Counted from the stretch's first letter, positions 53,410 to 62,169 are shown. The stretch is DNA of 64,000 bases from Amycolatopsis sp. DSM 110486 (GCF_019468465.1 NZ_CP080519.1:3053001-3117000), one strand, 5' to 3'. Notes: a model not told the origin generated them from the letters alone. Made by a program: numbers and translations.

Positions 53410-55251
53410 GTGAGCACGCAGTCAGGCAACAAATATCCGCCCGCGGTGGTCCCCGACCGCCTGTTCGCCGACGCCGACGCCGAGTCCCGCTGGCGAGCCC
53501 GCTTCCACTCGGCCCGCATCTCTGTGCCCGAATGGGCCCGCGACGCCCCCGACGCCAACGTGTACGTCTCCAACGCCAGCGGCGTCTGGGAGGTCTACGC
53601 GTGGGATCGCGCCACCGACAGTCACCGCCGCGTCACCGACCGGCCCAACGGCACCCTGCACGCCACCCCCGCCCCCGACGGCTCGGCCGTCTGGTGGTTC
53701 GACGACACCGACGGCGACGAGTTCGGCTCCTGGGTGAGCCAGCCGTTCGACGGCGACAACTCGGCCGCCACCAAACCGCTGCCCGAGGTCCACGACGGCT
53801 ACCCCGCCGGCCTCGAGCTCGGCTCGCGCGTGATCGCGGTCGGCGTCTCGACCGACGACGGCAGCGCGCTGTTCGCGAAGATCGGCGACAAGACCGAGCG
53901 TTTCTACAGCCACCCGGACGACGCCGGCATCGCGTCGCTCTCTCGTGACGAGAGCTTGGTGGCGATCTCACATTCCGAACACGGCGACTCACGCCATCCC
54001 GCGCTGCGCGTGCTGGCCACCGACGGCTTCACGACCGTCGCGGAGAAGTACGACGGCGAGGGCAAGGGCCTTTCGGCGCTGGAGTTCTCGCCGCTGCCCG
54101 GCGACCAGCGGCTGCTCGTGCTGCACGAGCGGCGCGGCCGGGAGGAGCTGCTGATCTGGGACGTCCGCGCGGACACCGAGACGGAGCTCGAGATCGACCT
54201 GCCCGGCGAGGTCGTGGCCGACTGGTACCCCGATGCCCGCGCGCTGCTGGTGGTGCACTTCCACCAGGGCCGCAGCTCGCTGTACCGATTCGACCTCGAC
54301 GACGGTTCGCTGTCCTCTGTGGACACCCCGGCCGGCCGGATCGGCGGCGCGGGTGTGCGGCCCGACGGCAGCATCGAGTACTCGTGGTCCAGCGCCGCGG
54401 AGCCGACGGCGGTGCGCAGCCGCGCGACCGACGGCACCGACGCCGTGCTGCTGGCGCCGCCGGGTGACCAGGCGCCCGGTTCGTCGCCGGTGACCGACGC
54501 GTTCGTAGAGGGCGTCGGCGGGCAGATCCACGCGCTGGTGTCGCGTCCCGCCGGCGCGCCCGACGGCCCGTTGCCCACGGTGTTCTCTCTGCACGGCGGC
54601 CCGCACGCCGCCGACGAGGACCGCTTCTCCGCCTACCGCGCCACGTGGCTCGACGCCGGCTTCGCCGTGGTCGAGGTCAACTACCGCGGCTCCACCGGCT
54701 ACGGCTCCGCGTGGCGCGACGCCATCGAGGGCCGGCCGGGCCTCACGGAGCTCGAAGACGTCGCGGCGGTGCACGACTGGGCTGTCGAAAGTGGACTGTC
54801 CGACAAGGACAAGTGCGTCGTCAACGGCGCCTCCTGGGGCGGCTACCTGTCCCTGCTCGCGCTCGGCACCCAGCCCACGCGCTGGGCGGCGGGCGTCGCG
54901 GGCGTGCCGGTAGCCGACTACGTCGCCGCGTACGAGGACGAGATGGAGCAGCTGCGCTCTTTCGATCGCGCTCTGTTCGGCGGCGCACCCGAGGATGTGC
55001 CAGCGGTGTACAAGGAATGTTCGCCGATTACCTACGTGAACGCCGTCGCCGCCCCCGTGCTGATCCTCGCGGGCGACAACGACCCGCGCTGCCCCATCCG
55101 CCAGATCGAGAACTACCTCGACCGCCTGGGCGCCCGCGACGCGCCCCACGAGTTCTACCGCTACGACGCCGGCCACGGCTCCCTCGTGATCGCCGAGACG
55201 ATCAAGCAGACGTCGATCGAAGTGGATTTCGCGTTGCGCGCTTTGCGGTGA
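53410..55251 (+). CDS. S9-family prolyl oligopeptidase/acylaminoacyl peptidase
   Basis: A 613-residue two-domain peptidase: an N-terminal beta-propeller (about 30-360, repeats such as VYVSNASGVWEVYAWD and LHATPAPDGSAVWWFD) and an alpha/beta-hydrolase domain (about 370-613). The nucleophile is S475 in VNGASWGGYLSL, the Asp is near GDNDPRCP and the His is in YDAGHGSLV. No signal peptide is seen, so it acts in the cytoplasm on short peptides. It is followed by a strong hairpin at 55257. Confidence 0.9.
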   Translation: MSTQSGNKYPPAVVPDRLFADADAESRWRARFHSARISVPEWARDAPDANVYVSNASGVWEVYAWDRATDSHRRVTDRPNGTLHATPAPDGSAVWWFDDTDGDEFGSWVSQPFDGDNSAATKPLPEVHDGYPAGLELGSRVIAVGVSTDDGSALFAKIGDKTERFYSHPDDAGIASLSRDESLVAISHSEHGDSRHPALRVLATDGFTTVAEKYDGEGKGLSALEFSPLPGDQRLLVLHERRGREELLIWDVRADTETELEIDLPGEVVADWYPDARALLVVHFHQGRSSLYRFDLDDGSLSSVDTPAGRIGGAGVRPDGSIEYSWSSAAEPTAVRSRATDGTDAVLLAPPGDQAPGSSPVTDAFVEGVGGQIHALVSRPAGAPDGPLPTVFSLHGGPHAADEDRFSAYRATWLDAGFAVVEVNYRGSTGYGSAWRDAIEGRPGLTELEDVAAVHDWAVESGLSDKDKCVVNGASWGGYLSLLALGTQPTRWAAGVAGVPVADYVAAYEDEMEQLRSFDRALFGGAPEDVPAVYKECSPITYVNAVAAPVLILAGDNDPRCPIRQIENYLDRLGARDAPHEFYRYDAGHGSLVIAETIKQTSIEVDFALRALR

Positions 55252-55256
55252 TTTGC

Positions 55257-55293
55257 CCCTGGCCGGAGCCCCTTCCGCGGGCTCCGGCCAGGG
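55257..55293. terminator. Strong terminator-like hairpin after the S9 peptidase gene
   Basis: CCCTGGCCGGAGCCC and GGGCTCCGGCCAGGG are a perfect 15-bp stem with a 7-base loop, 5 bases after the stop codon. No long T-run follows. Confidence 0.8.
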
Positions 55294-55337
55294 AAATTCG
55301 CTTGGTTCCGGGCTTTCCGGGGTTGATGCTTCGGCCT

Positions 55338-55850
55338 GTGGACCTGGTGTTCGAGCACGACCCCCGCGGCGAGACCTTCACGCGCATCACCCGCGAAGAC
55401 GGGGTTGTGCTCGGGTTACCTTCGTATTCGCGCAAGTTTCGCGTCCCGCATGACCTCGCGCACGCCGCCGTGGAACGCTCGCTGGGTTTGCCCGGCGGCA
55501 TCTTCGGCTGCATCGCGGCGGGCGGCGTGTTCGACAATATGAGTGTGCTACAGGGGAAACCACGCCACGACGCCCGGGAGCGCAGCCGCCGGGTACTGAA
55601 GGCGGCTTCGGGATCCATCGCGGTGGCCGAGAGCCTGGTCGGCGTACTGCATCACGCGGTGGAACATCGCCGGCGCCCGCCTTTTGCCGCTGCGCGAGAG
55701 GCTTGGGGTGTCATTCGGGCGGAGCCGTATCCCTTTGGTGATGCCGATATCCGCGGGGCGGTGGAGTTGTTGGCGGAGCTGGTTGATGTGTGGAGTCGTC
55801 AGGCGGAGCCGTTGGAGTTTCGGTGGCCTTCGCGGCTGCGGGCTGGGTAG
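55338..55850 (+). CDS. Conserved protein of unknown function
   Basis: A 170-residue protein, not recognised. Residues 1-60 read as beta strands and then KFRVPHDLAHAAVERSLGLP, whose H-D-L-A-H could be a metal or catalytic site; GGIFGCIAAGGVFDNM follows. The C-terminal half is helical with many Arg and Glu. No signal or membrane helix. GTG 55338 has GATGCT 7 bases upstream; ATG 55326 is an alternative adding four residues. Coding is supported by consistent GC-rich third positions, except that the last 100 bases use more T than usual. Confidence 0.65.
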   Translation: MDLVFEHDPRGETFTRITREDGVVLGLPSYSRKFRVPHDLAHAAVERSLGLPGGIFGCIAAGGVFDNMSVLQGKPRHDARERSRRVLKAASGSIAVAESLVGVLHHAVEHRRRPPFAAAREAWGVIRAEPYPFGDADIRGAVELLAELVDVWSRQAEPLEFRWPSRLRAG

Positions 55851-56053
55851 GTGTTTTGTTCTTGACTCCGCCGTCCGGCTTCGTGATCGGCTGCCGGACA
55901 ACTCCGCTGAGCTGCCTGATTGACCTCGTGTCGAGGTATCACCCGCGTGCGGTCCGAGCCCTTCGCACGCGCGGTTGCGCGAGTTGTCCACAACTGTGGC
56001 GACCTGTGGACAACTTGCCTGATCAGCAGGTTTTGTCGTCCCACCCCGGTAAA
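55851..56053. other. Intergenic region with inverted DnaA-box-like sites
   Basis: About 200 bases with lower GC at the start. Apart from the inverted TTGTCCACA pair, no gene or terminator is visible. Confidence 0.5.
55982..56015. promoter_or_regulatory. Inverted pair of DnaA-box-like sequences
   Basis: AGTTGTCCACA (55982-55992) and its exact complement TGTGGACAACT (56005-56015) flank 12 bases. Each contains TTGTCCACA, the preferred actinobacterial DnaA box from general knowledge. No dnaA or dnaN gene is adjacent, so this is more likely a DnaA titration or regulatory site than the origin. Confidence 0.5.
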
Positions 56054-56212
56054 ATGGATCATGGGGCGCATTGGATCGGGATGCCGGTCGAATCGGTGGG
56101 ACAGATGAACTTCCGGGCGTCCTCCGGCAGCATCACCACGTTGCGCGAAGACGACTACTTCCACGGCCACCAGCTCGTCAGCCTCGGCGACACTCGCCAC
56201 CTCGACGTCTGA
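56054..56212 (+). CDS. Possible small protein (52 residues)
   Basis: ATG 56054 opens a 52-codon frame, MDHGAHWIGMPVESVGQM then NFRASSGSITTLREDDYFHG, ending LGDTRHLDV. Later codons have the GC-rich third positions of coding DNA, but no ribosome site or relative is recognised. ATG 56105 is a shorter alternative. It ends 15 bases before the converging TIGR03085 gene. Confidence 0.35.
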   Translation: MDHGAHWIGMPVESVGQMNFRASSGSITTLREDDYFHGHQLVSLGDTRHLDV

Positions 56213-56227
56213 GCGGCCGTACCCGGG

Positions 56228-56854
56228 TCACATACCGCGGCTGAGTGCCTGCAGCCGGTCGACCGCCGCGGGGTCACCGTCGTAGGTGAGGTGGACGGCG
56301 TCGCGGCCGAAGACGAACAGCAGGAGGTCCACGGGGTCGCCCGTGACGGTCACGACGGGGTCGCCGGACTTGACCTGGGCGGAGCGGCGGTCGGTGTGGC
56401 GCAGGACGACGCCGACGGGGGCCTTGCGCAGGTTGAGCTTCGCGGACTGGCGCGCGAGGCGCCAGGCGGCCTCGTCGCGAGGCGGGTCGGCCGGGCGGGG
56501 TTCCCAGCCGGGCTGGGCGCGGCGGACGTCTTCGTGGTGGACGAGGAACTCGGCGCCGTTGGTGAGCTCGTCGAGCGGGCCGATGGCCATGGGCCAGTAC
56601 CAGGCCGGGCCGCGGCGGACCTGGTCGACGAGGGCGGGCCACGGCTTGGCCGCGTAGCCGTCCTGCACGCGCTTGGTGTAGCCGGCGAGTGCGGGCACCA
56701 TGATGCCCGGCGACGCGTCGAGGCGGTGTTCGCGCACGATGAGGTGGGCCGCGAGATCGCGCGTCGCCCAGCCTTCGCACAGGGTCGGGGCGTCGGGGCC
56801 GACCTCTTCGAAGAGTGTGCTCAACGCCTGGCGTTCGTCTGCGGCAAGACCCAT
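56228..56854 (-). CDS. TIGR03085-type DinB/MDMPI-fold protein
   Basis: A 208-residue protein of the mycothiol-dependent maleylpyruvate isomerase/DinB fold. The N-terminal helix shows LCEGWATRDLAAHLIVRE, with the W-x-x-x-D-L-x-x-H signature, and LVHHEDVRRAQP supplies the other His ligands of the metal site. Members may use mycothiol, but no reaction is established for this subgroup. It is divergent from the old yellow enzyme gene. ATG 56854 is the likely start. Confidence 0.85.
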   Translation of the reverse strand: MGLAADERQALSTLFEEVGPDAPTLCEGWATRDLAAHLIVREHRLDASPGIMVPALAGYTKRVQDGYAAKPWPALVDQVRRGPAWYWPMAIGPLDELTNGAEFLVHHEDVRRAQPGWEPRPADPPRDEAAWRLARQSAKLNLRKAPVGVVLRHTDRRSAQVKSGDPVVTVTGDPVDLLLFVFGRDAVHLTYDGDPAAVDRLQALSRGM

Positions 56855-56926
56855 GCCTCAGACATTACTCGCGAGTACGCCCCCGCGCCGGGACGAGACG
56901 ACCACCACTGGGTGTTTCATCGAATC

Positions 56927-57994
56927 GTGAGCCGACTCTTCGAACCCCTTTCCCTGCGGGGCCTGACGCTGCCGAACCGCGCGTGGGTCTCGCCCATGTG
57001 CCAGTACTCCGCCACCGACGGCGTGCCCGACGACTGGCACCTCGTCCACCTGGGACAGTTCGCCGTAGGCGGCGCCGGGCTCATTCTCACCGAAGCCAGC
57101 GCCGTCACCCCGGAAGGCCGGATCAGCCCGCAGGACACGGGCATCTGGAACGACGAGCAGGTCGCCGCCTGGCGCCGGATCACCGACTTCGTGCACGCGC
57201 GCGGCACGGCGATCGGCATGCAGCTCGGGCACGCCGGGCGCAAGGCGTCCACGAGACGGCCGTGGGAGGGCACCGGCAGCGTGCCCGCGTCCGACGGCGG
57301 CTGGCAGAGCGTCGGCGCCGACGACCAGCCCTTCGGCGACTACGCCCCCGCCCGTCCGCTGACCACCGACGAGGTCGCGCGCATCCCTGCCGACTTCGCC
57401 GCCGGCGCCCGTCGCGCGCTCACCGCCGGCTTCGACGTACTCGAGCTGCACCTCGCGCACGGCTACCTCGGCCACCAGTTCCTCTCGCCGCTGTCCAACT
57501 CCCGCACCGACCGCTACGGCGGCGACTTCGAGGGCCGCACCCGCCTCGCGCTCGAGATCACCGAGGCCGTGCGCGAGGAGATCGGCCCCGACGTGCCCCT
57601 GTTCGCCCGCATCTCCGCCAGCGACTGGGCCGACGGCGGCTGGTCCCCCGACGACTCCGTGCACCTCGTGAAGCTCCTGGCCGACCGCGGCACCGACCTC
57701 GTCGACGTCTCCTCCGGCGGAAATGTGCCTCACCCCCGCATCCCCGTCGGCCCGGGTTACCAGGTGCCGTTCGCCGAACGCATCCGCCGCGAGACCGCTG
57801 TGCCCACCGGCGCCGTCGGCATGATCACCGAACCGGAGCAAGCGGAACAAATCGTCGCCACCGGCTCGGCCGACGCGGTGTTCCTCGCACGCGCCCTTCT
57901 GCGTGACCCGCACTGGCCGCAACGCGCGGCGCACGCGCTGGGCGCCGAGGTGAAGTGGGCGGACCAGTACCTGCGGGCGAAGCCGCGCCGCTGA
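56927..57994 (+). CDS. NADH:flavin oxidoreductase, old yellow enzyme (YqjM type)
   Basis: A 355-residue FMN-dependent ene-reductase. YqjM-class features are Cys in SPMCQYSA (near 25-30), QLGHAGRKAS, the substrate-binding H-x-x-H in LHLAHGYLGHQFLSP, SNSRTDRYGG and the FMN phosphate part GMITEPEQAEQI and ALLRDPHWP. It reduces activated C=C bonds of unsaturated carbonyl or nitro compounds with NAD(P)H. GTG 56927 is the first codon that gives the TIM barrel start; TTTCAT lies 6 bases upstream. A strong hairpin follows the gene. Confidence 0.92.
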   Translation: MSRLFEPLSLRGLTLPNRAWVSPMCQYSATDGVPDDWHLVHLGQFAVGGAGLILTEASAVTPEGRISPQDTGIWNDEQVAAWRRITDFVHARGTAIGMQLGHAGRKASTRRPWEGTGSVPASDGGWQSVGADDQPFGDYAPARPLTTDEVARIPADFAAGARRALTAGFDVLELHLAHGYLGHQFLSPLSNSRTDRYGGDFEGRTRLALEITEAVREEIGPDVPLFARISASDWADGGWSPDDSVHLVKLLADRGTDLVDVSSGGNVPHPRIPVGPGYQVPFAERIRRETAVPTGAVGMITEPEQAEQIVATGSADAVFLARALLRDPHWPQRAAHALGAEVKWADQYLRAKPRR

Positions 57995-58038
57995 CCCGGC
58001 CCGTGAACGTCTGACCGACGCGGGATCCATCGCCGGAC

Positions 58039-58070
58039 GCGGGCCGCACTCGCGATTGAGTGCGGCCCGC
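58039..58070. terminator. Bidirectional terminator
   Basis: GCGGGCCGCACTC and GAGTGCGGCCCGC are a perfect 13-bp stem with a 6-base loop, between the converging old yellow enzyme and glutamate decarboxylase genes. Confidence 0.85.
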
Positions 58071-58074
58071 CGCG

Positions 58075-59466
58075 TTAGTGGTGGAAGGCCGTCGAGGTGG
58101 CCGCGTCGTGCTGGGGTTCGGTTTGGCGTTCCAGCTCGGGCAGGGTCCGGCGGAGGTCCTCGAGCAGGAGATCGGCCAGGTCGTGGGTGAAGCCGTTGCG
58201 GACGACAACGCGCAGCACCGCCAGGTCGGTTCGCTTCTCCGGGAAGGTGTAGGCCGGGACGAGCCAGCCGCGTTCGCGGAGTCTGCGAGACACGTCGAAG
58301 ACGTCGTAGCCGGTGACTTCGGGCTTCGTCGTGAAGGCGAAGACCGGGAGCTGGTCGCCGCGGGTCAGCAGCTGGAACGGGCCCAGGTCGGCGATCGCGT
58401 CGGACAGGTGGAGCGCGACGTCGCGCGAGGCCTGCTGCACGGCGCGGAAGCCTTCACGCCCGAGGCGGACGAACGTGTAGTACTGCGCCGCTACTTCGGC
58501 GCCGGGGCGGGAGAAGTTCAGCGCGAACGTGGGCATGTCGCCGCCGAGGTAATTGACGTTGAAGACCAGCTCCTCCGGCAGCGCCTCGCGGTCGCGCCAC
58601 ACGACCCAGCCGACGCCGGGGTACACCAGGCCGTACTTGTGGCCCGAGGTGTTGATCGACGCGACGCGCGGCAGGCGGAAGTCCCACTCCAGGTCCTCGT
58701 CGAGGAACGGCGCGATCATCGCGCCCGACGCGCCGTCGACGTGGACGGGGATGTCCCAGCCGGTGCGGCCCTGCAGGTCGTCGAGCGCGGCGGCGATCTC
58801 CGCGACGGGCTCGTAGCTGCCGTCGAAAGTGGACCCGAGGATCGCGACGACGCCGATGGTGTTCTCGTCGCAGCGCTTCACCGCCTCCTCGGCGGACAGG
58901 TGCAGGCGGTTGCCGTCCATGGGCACCAGGCGCGGCTCGACCTCCCAGAACTCGCAGAACTTGTCCCAGCACACCTGCACATTCACGCCCATCACCAGGT
59001 TGGGCTTCCCGGTACGGCCGAGCTTCGTCCAGCGCCGCTTCAGCGCCATCCCGGCGAGCATGCACGCCTCTGACGAGCCCGTGGTCGAGCAGCCCATGAT
59101 GTCCGTGGGGTCGGGTGCGTGCCACAGGTCGGCGAGGATGTTCACGCAGCGCCGCTCGAGCTCGGCCGTCTGCGGGTACTCGTCCTTGTCGATCATGTTC
59201 TTGTCGACGCACTCGGCCATCAGGTCGCGGGCCTGTGGCTCCATCCACGTGGTGACGAACGTGGCCAGGTTGAGCCGCGCGTTGCCGTCGAGCATCAGCT
59301 CGTCGCGCACGAGCTGCAACGCGGTGTCCGGCGGCAGCGACGTGTCGCGAAGCTTGTTGTGCGGCATCACGAAGTCGGCCGCCAGGGCGGGATTCGCCCC
59401 TGCGTACATGGGGTTCGTGCCCGATTGACGGTTCGATCCGTTCTGTTCCCCGCTGTGCAGCACCAT
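58075..59466 (-). CDS. gadB: Glutamate decarboxylase (PLP-dependent)
   Basis: A 463-residue group II decarboxylase that turns glutamate into GABA and CO2, using one proton. The PLP Lys is in NTSGHKYGLVYPG, and IPVHVDGASGAMIAPF and GCSTTGSSEACMLAGMAL are family blocks. Length matches E. coli GadB (466). It lacks the neighbouring glutamate/GABA antiporter that acid-resistance systems carry. ATG 59466 is chosen because TACGGT lies 7 bases upstream as a leaderless -10; a longer frame to 59508 is less likely. Confidence 0.95.
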   Translation of the reverse strand: MVLHSGEQNGSNRQSGTNPMYAGANPALAADFVMPHNKLRDTSLPPDTALQLVRDELMLDGNARLNLATFVTTWMEPQARDLMAECVDKNMIDKDEYPQTAELERRCVNILADLWHAPDPTDIMGCSTTGSSEACMLAGMALKRRWTKLGRTGKPNLVMGVNVQVCWDKFCEFWEVEPRLVPMDGNRLHLSAEEAVKRCDENTIGVVAILGSTFDGSYEPVAEIAAALDDLQGRTGWDIPVHVDGASGAMIAPFLDEDLEWDFRLPRVASINTSGHKYGLVYPGVGWVVWRDREALPEELVFNVNYLGGDMPTFALNFSRPGAEVAAQYYTFVRLGREGFRAVQQASRDVALHLSDAIADLGPFQLLTRGDQLPVFAFTTKPEVTGYDVFDVSRRLRERGWLVPAYTFPEKRTDLAVLRVVVRNGFTHDLADLLLEDLRRTLPELERQTEPQHDAATSTAFHH

Positions 59467-59473
59467 GCTTGCG

Positions 59474-59479
59474 ACCGTA
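59474..59479 (-). promoter_or_regulatory. Leaderless -10 element TACGGT for gadB
   Basis: TACGGT on the minus strand ends 7 bases before the ATG at 59466. Confidence 0.5.
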
Positions 59480-59529
59480 CTGCCGCACCCCGGCCCGCGA
59501 CAGCACACGACACCCGGCCGGGCGGCCCG

Positions 59530-61011
59530 TCAGCCCAGCGGCTCCACCTCCAGCACCTGCGCTTCGGGGCCGCACCGGAAGACCAGGCCGGCTTCGGTCC
59601 GGTCCAGCGTTGAAAGTTCAACCCCGTCGAGGCGGGCCCTGAATGCCCCGGGGATACGGCCGATCGTCACGGTCCCCTCACCCGGCACGTCCGGCGTGCG
59701 CCGCAGCCGGGCGAGCAGCACGCCGTCGACGACCTCCGCCTGGCTGACCTCGACGTCGCGATCGACGACGGTCAGCGCCGGTTCCGCGAAATGGCTCGCC
59801 GGCCACGGATTGGTGTAGAGACCCCAGAGGCCGTCCGGGGTGTTGAGGCGGGCGTAGCCGAGCAGGACGTTGCCGCTCATCGGCTCGATGTCGGTGCGGT
59901 TGCCGTCGGCGTCGGCCGGGGTGTCGTTGCGCGGGTAGTACAGACCGCCTTCGCGCCAGGTCGGGTTCATGAAGCGGTCGGCGTGCGCGAGCAGGCTCTC
60001 GAGCGTGGTGCCGTCACCCATCTCCGACGCCCACGCCGCCACCCAGCCGAAGTCGCACGTGTCCGTGATGACGGGCTGGCCCATCACTTCCCGTGCCGGC
60101 GCCGAGCGGACGGACAGGGTCCCGTGCGGCCCGTCGACGAGGAACCGCTTGACCTGCTCCGGGTATCCGTCGTGGACGAAGTCGCGGTTCCACATGTTCA
60201 TCAGCGCGCCGCACCACGCGTCCACCCACGGCGACGGCGCTTCGTTCGGCCGCACGCGCTTGGAGTCGGCGGTGATCATCATGTTGTAGTGGCCCGATTC
60301 GTCGAGCCGGCCGAAGTCGGCCCACGCGCGTTCGTAGCCGGCCACGACCTCTTCGGCGCGATTGCCGCCGGTGATCAGGTCGTGGAGGCGGAAGCCGAGG
60401 ATGGCGGGCTGGTTGCAGATCTGGAACACGCAGTTGGGCTCGCACGCCACGCCCAGGTAGCCGTTTTCCACCATCTGCCAGTAGATGTGGTCGTTGAGCG
60501 ACTCGCGGTCGTACGGGAACCGCTTCTCCTCGCCACCCCAGAAGTACGACCAGTGCTGGAACGTCAGCGACCCCGGCGCCGCGAACTCGTCGGCGGCGAA
60601 GAGGTAGTCGTGCAGCAGCGCCATCGACTGCACGTACGCGCTGTACATGATGTTGTCGCGCACCACGGGATCCCACTCCTCCTTGAGATCCCCGAGGTGC
60701 GCGTTGACCACCGCCCCGCCGCGGCTGACGTCGCGCCAGTACAGCCATACCTCCGGCAGCAGGATCTTCTCGACGAGCCGCCGCAGCGTTGCCCGGAACA
60801 ACCCCGGCGCGGCGGGCAGCCGGTGCCGGTGCGTTAGCGCCAGCGCGTACGCCATGTACGCGAGCTGGAAGCGGTAGCCGCCGAAGTCGTCCTGGCCGGT
60901 TCCCTTGCCCTGCATGAAGGACCAGTCGTTGCGGAACTGGCGGGAGAGGTTGTCGAAGTGCCTGAGATGACCGAGTTGCTGCCGATCCAGCGGCGGGTGG
61001 AGAGCGGGCAT
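59530..61011 (-). CDS. Linalool dehydratase/isomerase-like protein
   Basis: A 493-residue protein whose core (about 20-330) matches the (alpha/alpha)6-barrel LinD family: GQDDFGGYRFQLAYMAYALA, EKILLPEVWLYW, DNIMYSAYVQSMALLHDYL, GSLTFQHWSYFWGG and GVACEPNCVFQICNQPAILG. C190 and C199 are nine residues apart, like the catalytic Cys pair of Castellaniella LinD. A C-terminal beta domain (about 400-493) is extra. No signal peptide is seen, whereas LinD is periplasmic. It may add or remove water on a terpenoid or another alcohol. No terpene gene is adjacent. Confidence 0.78.
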   Translation of the reverse strand: MPALHPPLDRQQLGHLRHFDNLSRQFRNDWSFMQGKGTGQDDFGGYRFQLAYMAYALALTHRHRLPAAPGLFRATLRRLVEKILLPEVWLYWRDVSRGGAVVNAHLGDLKEEWDPVVRDNIMYSAYVQSMALLHDYLFAADEFAAPGSLTFQHWSYFWGGEEKRFPYDRESLNDHIYWQMVENGYLGVACEPNCVFQICNQPAILGFRLHDLITGGNRAEEVVAGYERAWADFGRLDESGHYNMMITADSKRVRPNEAPSPWVDAWCGALMNMWNRDFVHDGYPEQVKRFLVDGPHGTLSVRSAPAREVMGQPVITDTCDFGWVAAWASEMGDGTTLESLLAHADRFMNPTWREGGLYYPRNDTPADADGNRTDIEPMSGNVLLGYARLNTPDGLWGLYTNPWPASHFAEPALTVVDRDVEVSQAEVVDGVLLARLRRTPDVPGEGTVTIGRIPGAFRARLDGVELSTLDRTEAGLVFRCGPEAQVLEVEPLG

Positions 61012-61171
61012 GTCCTCAAGTGAACACGGAAGCGGGCGGAAAAGCCCGTGTCAGATGGCGCGAAATGCTGTTATGGCACGAACGGGCCGGTCGTGCCATG
61101 GCGGCTACCGTGCGTTTACGGCGCGAAGCGATGCGCGCGCCGCGAAGCGCACAACGGGCGCCGTCTCCACG

Positions 61172-61205
61172 AAAAAAGGCCGCCCACCCCGAAGGGTGAG
61201 CGGCC
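61172..61205 (-). terminator. Terminator of the dps gene
   Basis: GGCCGCCCACCC and GGGTGAGCGGCC pair with one mismatch, and on the minus strand the stem is followed by six T (AAAAAA at 61172-61177 on the plus strand). Confidence 0.85.
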
Positions 61206-61220
61206 CGTGAACAAGATCCG

Positions 61221-61697
61221 TCAGGCCTGCTGCGCCTGCCACATCCAGTGCGCCTCTTCCAAGGCGCGCGTGATTTCGATCAGCAGGTCCTGCGTGACCA
61301 GGTCGCTCTTGTCGGTCTCGTCGATGCGCTTGCGGAGGCGCTGGATGAGCGTCGCCAGGATGTCGACGATGGCGGCCACCGTGGTCTCCACCGACTGCCA
61401 GTTGTCGGGGTAGTCCGGGACGCCCGAGCTCTCGACGACGGTCTTCGCCTTGCCGTTGGGCGAGACGCCGATGGCGTTGGCACGCTCGGCGACCTCGTCG
61501 GTGTACTGGCGAGCAGTCGCGACGAGCTCGTCGAGCTGCAGGTGGGCGCTGCGGAAGTTCTTGCCCACGACGTTCCAGTGGGCCTGCTTCGCGATCAGCG
61601 AAAGGTCCACGAGGTCGACGAGCGTCGCTTGCAGGGCGTTGCCCGTGATCTCCTTGTCGGCGTCACTGAGCGGGCTCTTGATGGGAGAGTTGACCAT
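61221..61697 (-). CDS. dps: Dps-family DNA-binding ferritin-like protein
   Basis: A 158-residue four-helix protein. The ferroxidase ligands are in AKQAHWNVVGKNF and HLQLDELVATARQYTDEVAE, the standard Dps pattern (His, then Asp and Glu). The N terminus is short, without a long Lys-rich tail, so DNA binding may be weak. It stores iron and removes peroxide. ATG 61697 is chosen with GGAAGGAAA just upstream. It lies 49 bases after the ohr gene on the same strand, so peroxide defence genes are grouped. Confidence 0.93.
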   Translation of the reverse strand: MVNSPIKSPLSDADKEITGNALQATLVDLVDLSLIAKQAHWNVVGKNFRSAHLQLDELVATARQYTDEVAERANAIGVSPNGKAKTVVESSGVPDYPDNWQSVETTVAAIVDILATLIQRLRKRIDETDKSDLVTQDLLIEITRALEEAHWMWQAQQA

Positions 61698-61746
61698 CGG
61701 GGGTTTCCTTCCTGTGTCGTGGTGGCGGAAGCAGGCGCCGAACGCG

Positions 61747-62169
61747 TCAGACCGTGGTGGTGAGCCCGACCTCGATATTGCCCCGGGTCGCGTTCGAGTA
61801 CGGGCACACCTGGTGCGCCTGCGCCACGAGCTCATCGGCCTGGGCCTTGTCCATACCGGGCAGCGCGACGTTCAGCACGACGCCCAGCTTGAAGCCCACT
61901 TCCTGCTTGTACAGGCTGACCTCGGCGGTCACCGTCGACTCCGGCAACTGCACCTTCCCCGCGCGCGCCACGGCCTGCAGCGCGCTGTGGAAGCACGCCG
62001 AATAGCCGGCGGCGAACAGCTGCTCGGGGTTGGTCTTGTCACCGCCCGGGCCGCCCATTTCCTTCGGCACTGCCAGCGACTCGTCGATGACCCCGTCGGA
62101 CGAGGTCACCTCGCCGTTGCGGCCCGCGCCTCGCGCGGTCGCGGCCGCGGTGTAGATCGCGTCAGCCAT
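61747..62169 (-). CDS. ohr: Organic hydroperoxide resistance protein Ohr
   Basis: A 140-residue OsmC/Ohr-family thiol peroxidase. The two catalytic Cys are in AAGYSACFHSAL (about residue 60) and AHQVCPYSNATRGN (about 124), and the N terminus is the short Ohr form (MADAIYTAAATARG). It reduces organic hydroperoxides. No OhrR gene is seen next to it. It precedes dps in the same direction; the upstream gap contains a near-palindromic TTATCGATGA. Confidence 0.94.
   Translation of the reverse strand: MADAIYTAAATARGAGRNGEVTSSDGVIDESLAVPKEMGGPGGDKTNPEQLFAAGYSACFHSALQAVARAGKVQLPESTVTAEVSLYKQEVGFKLGVVLNVALPGMDKAQADELVAQAHQVCPYSNATRGNIEVGLTTTV

Noticed and set aside
55982..56015. Chromosomal origin oriC
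   Set aside because: Only two boxes are present and there is no dnaA, dnaN, rpmH or parAB nearby.
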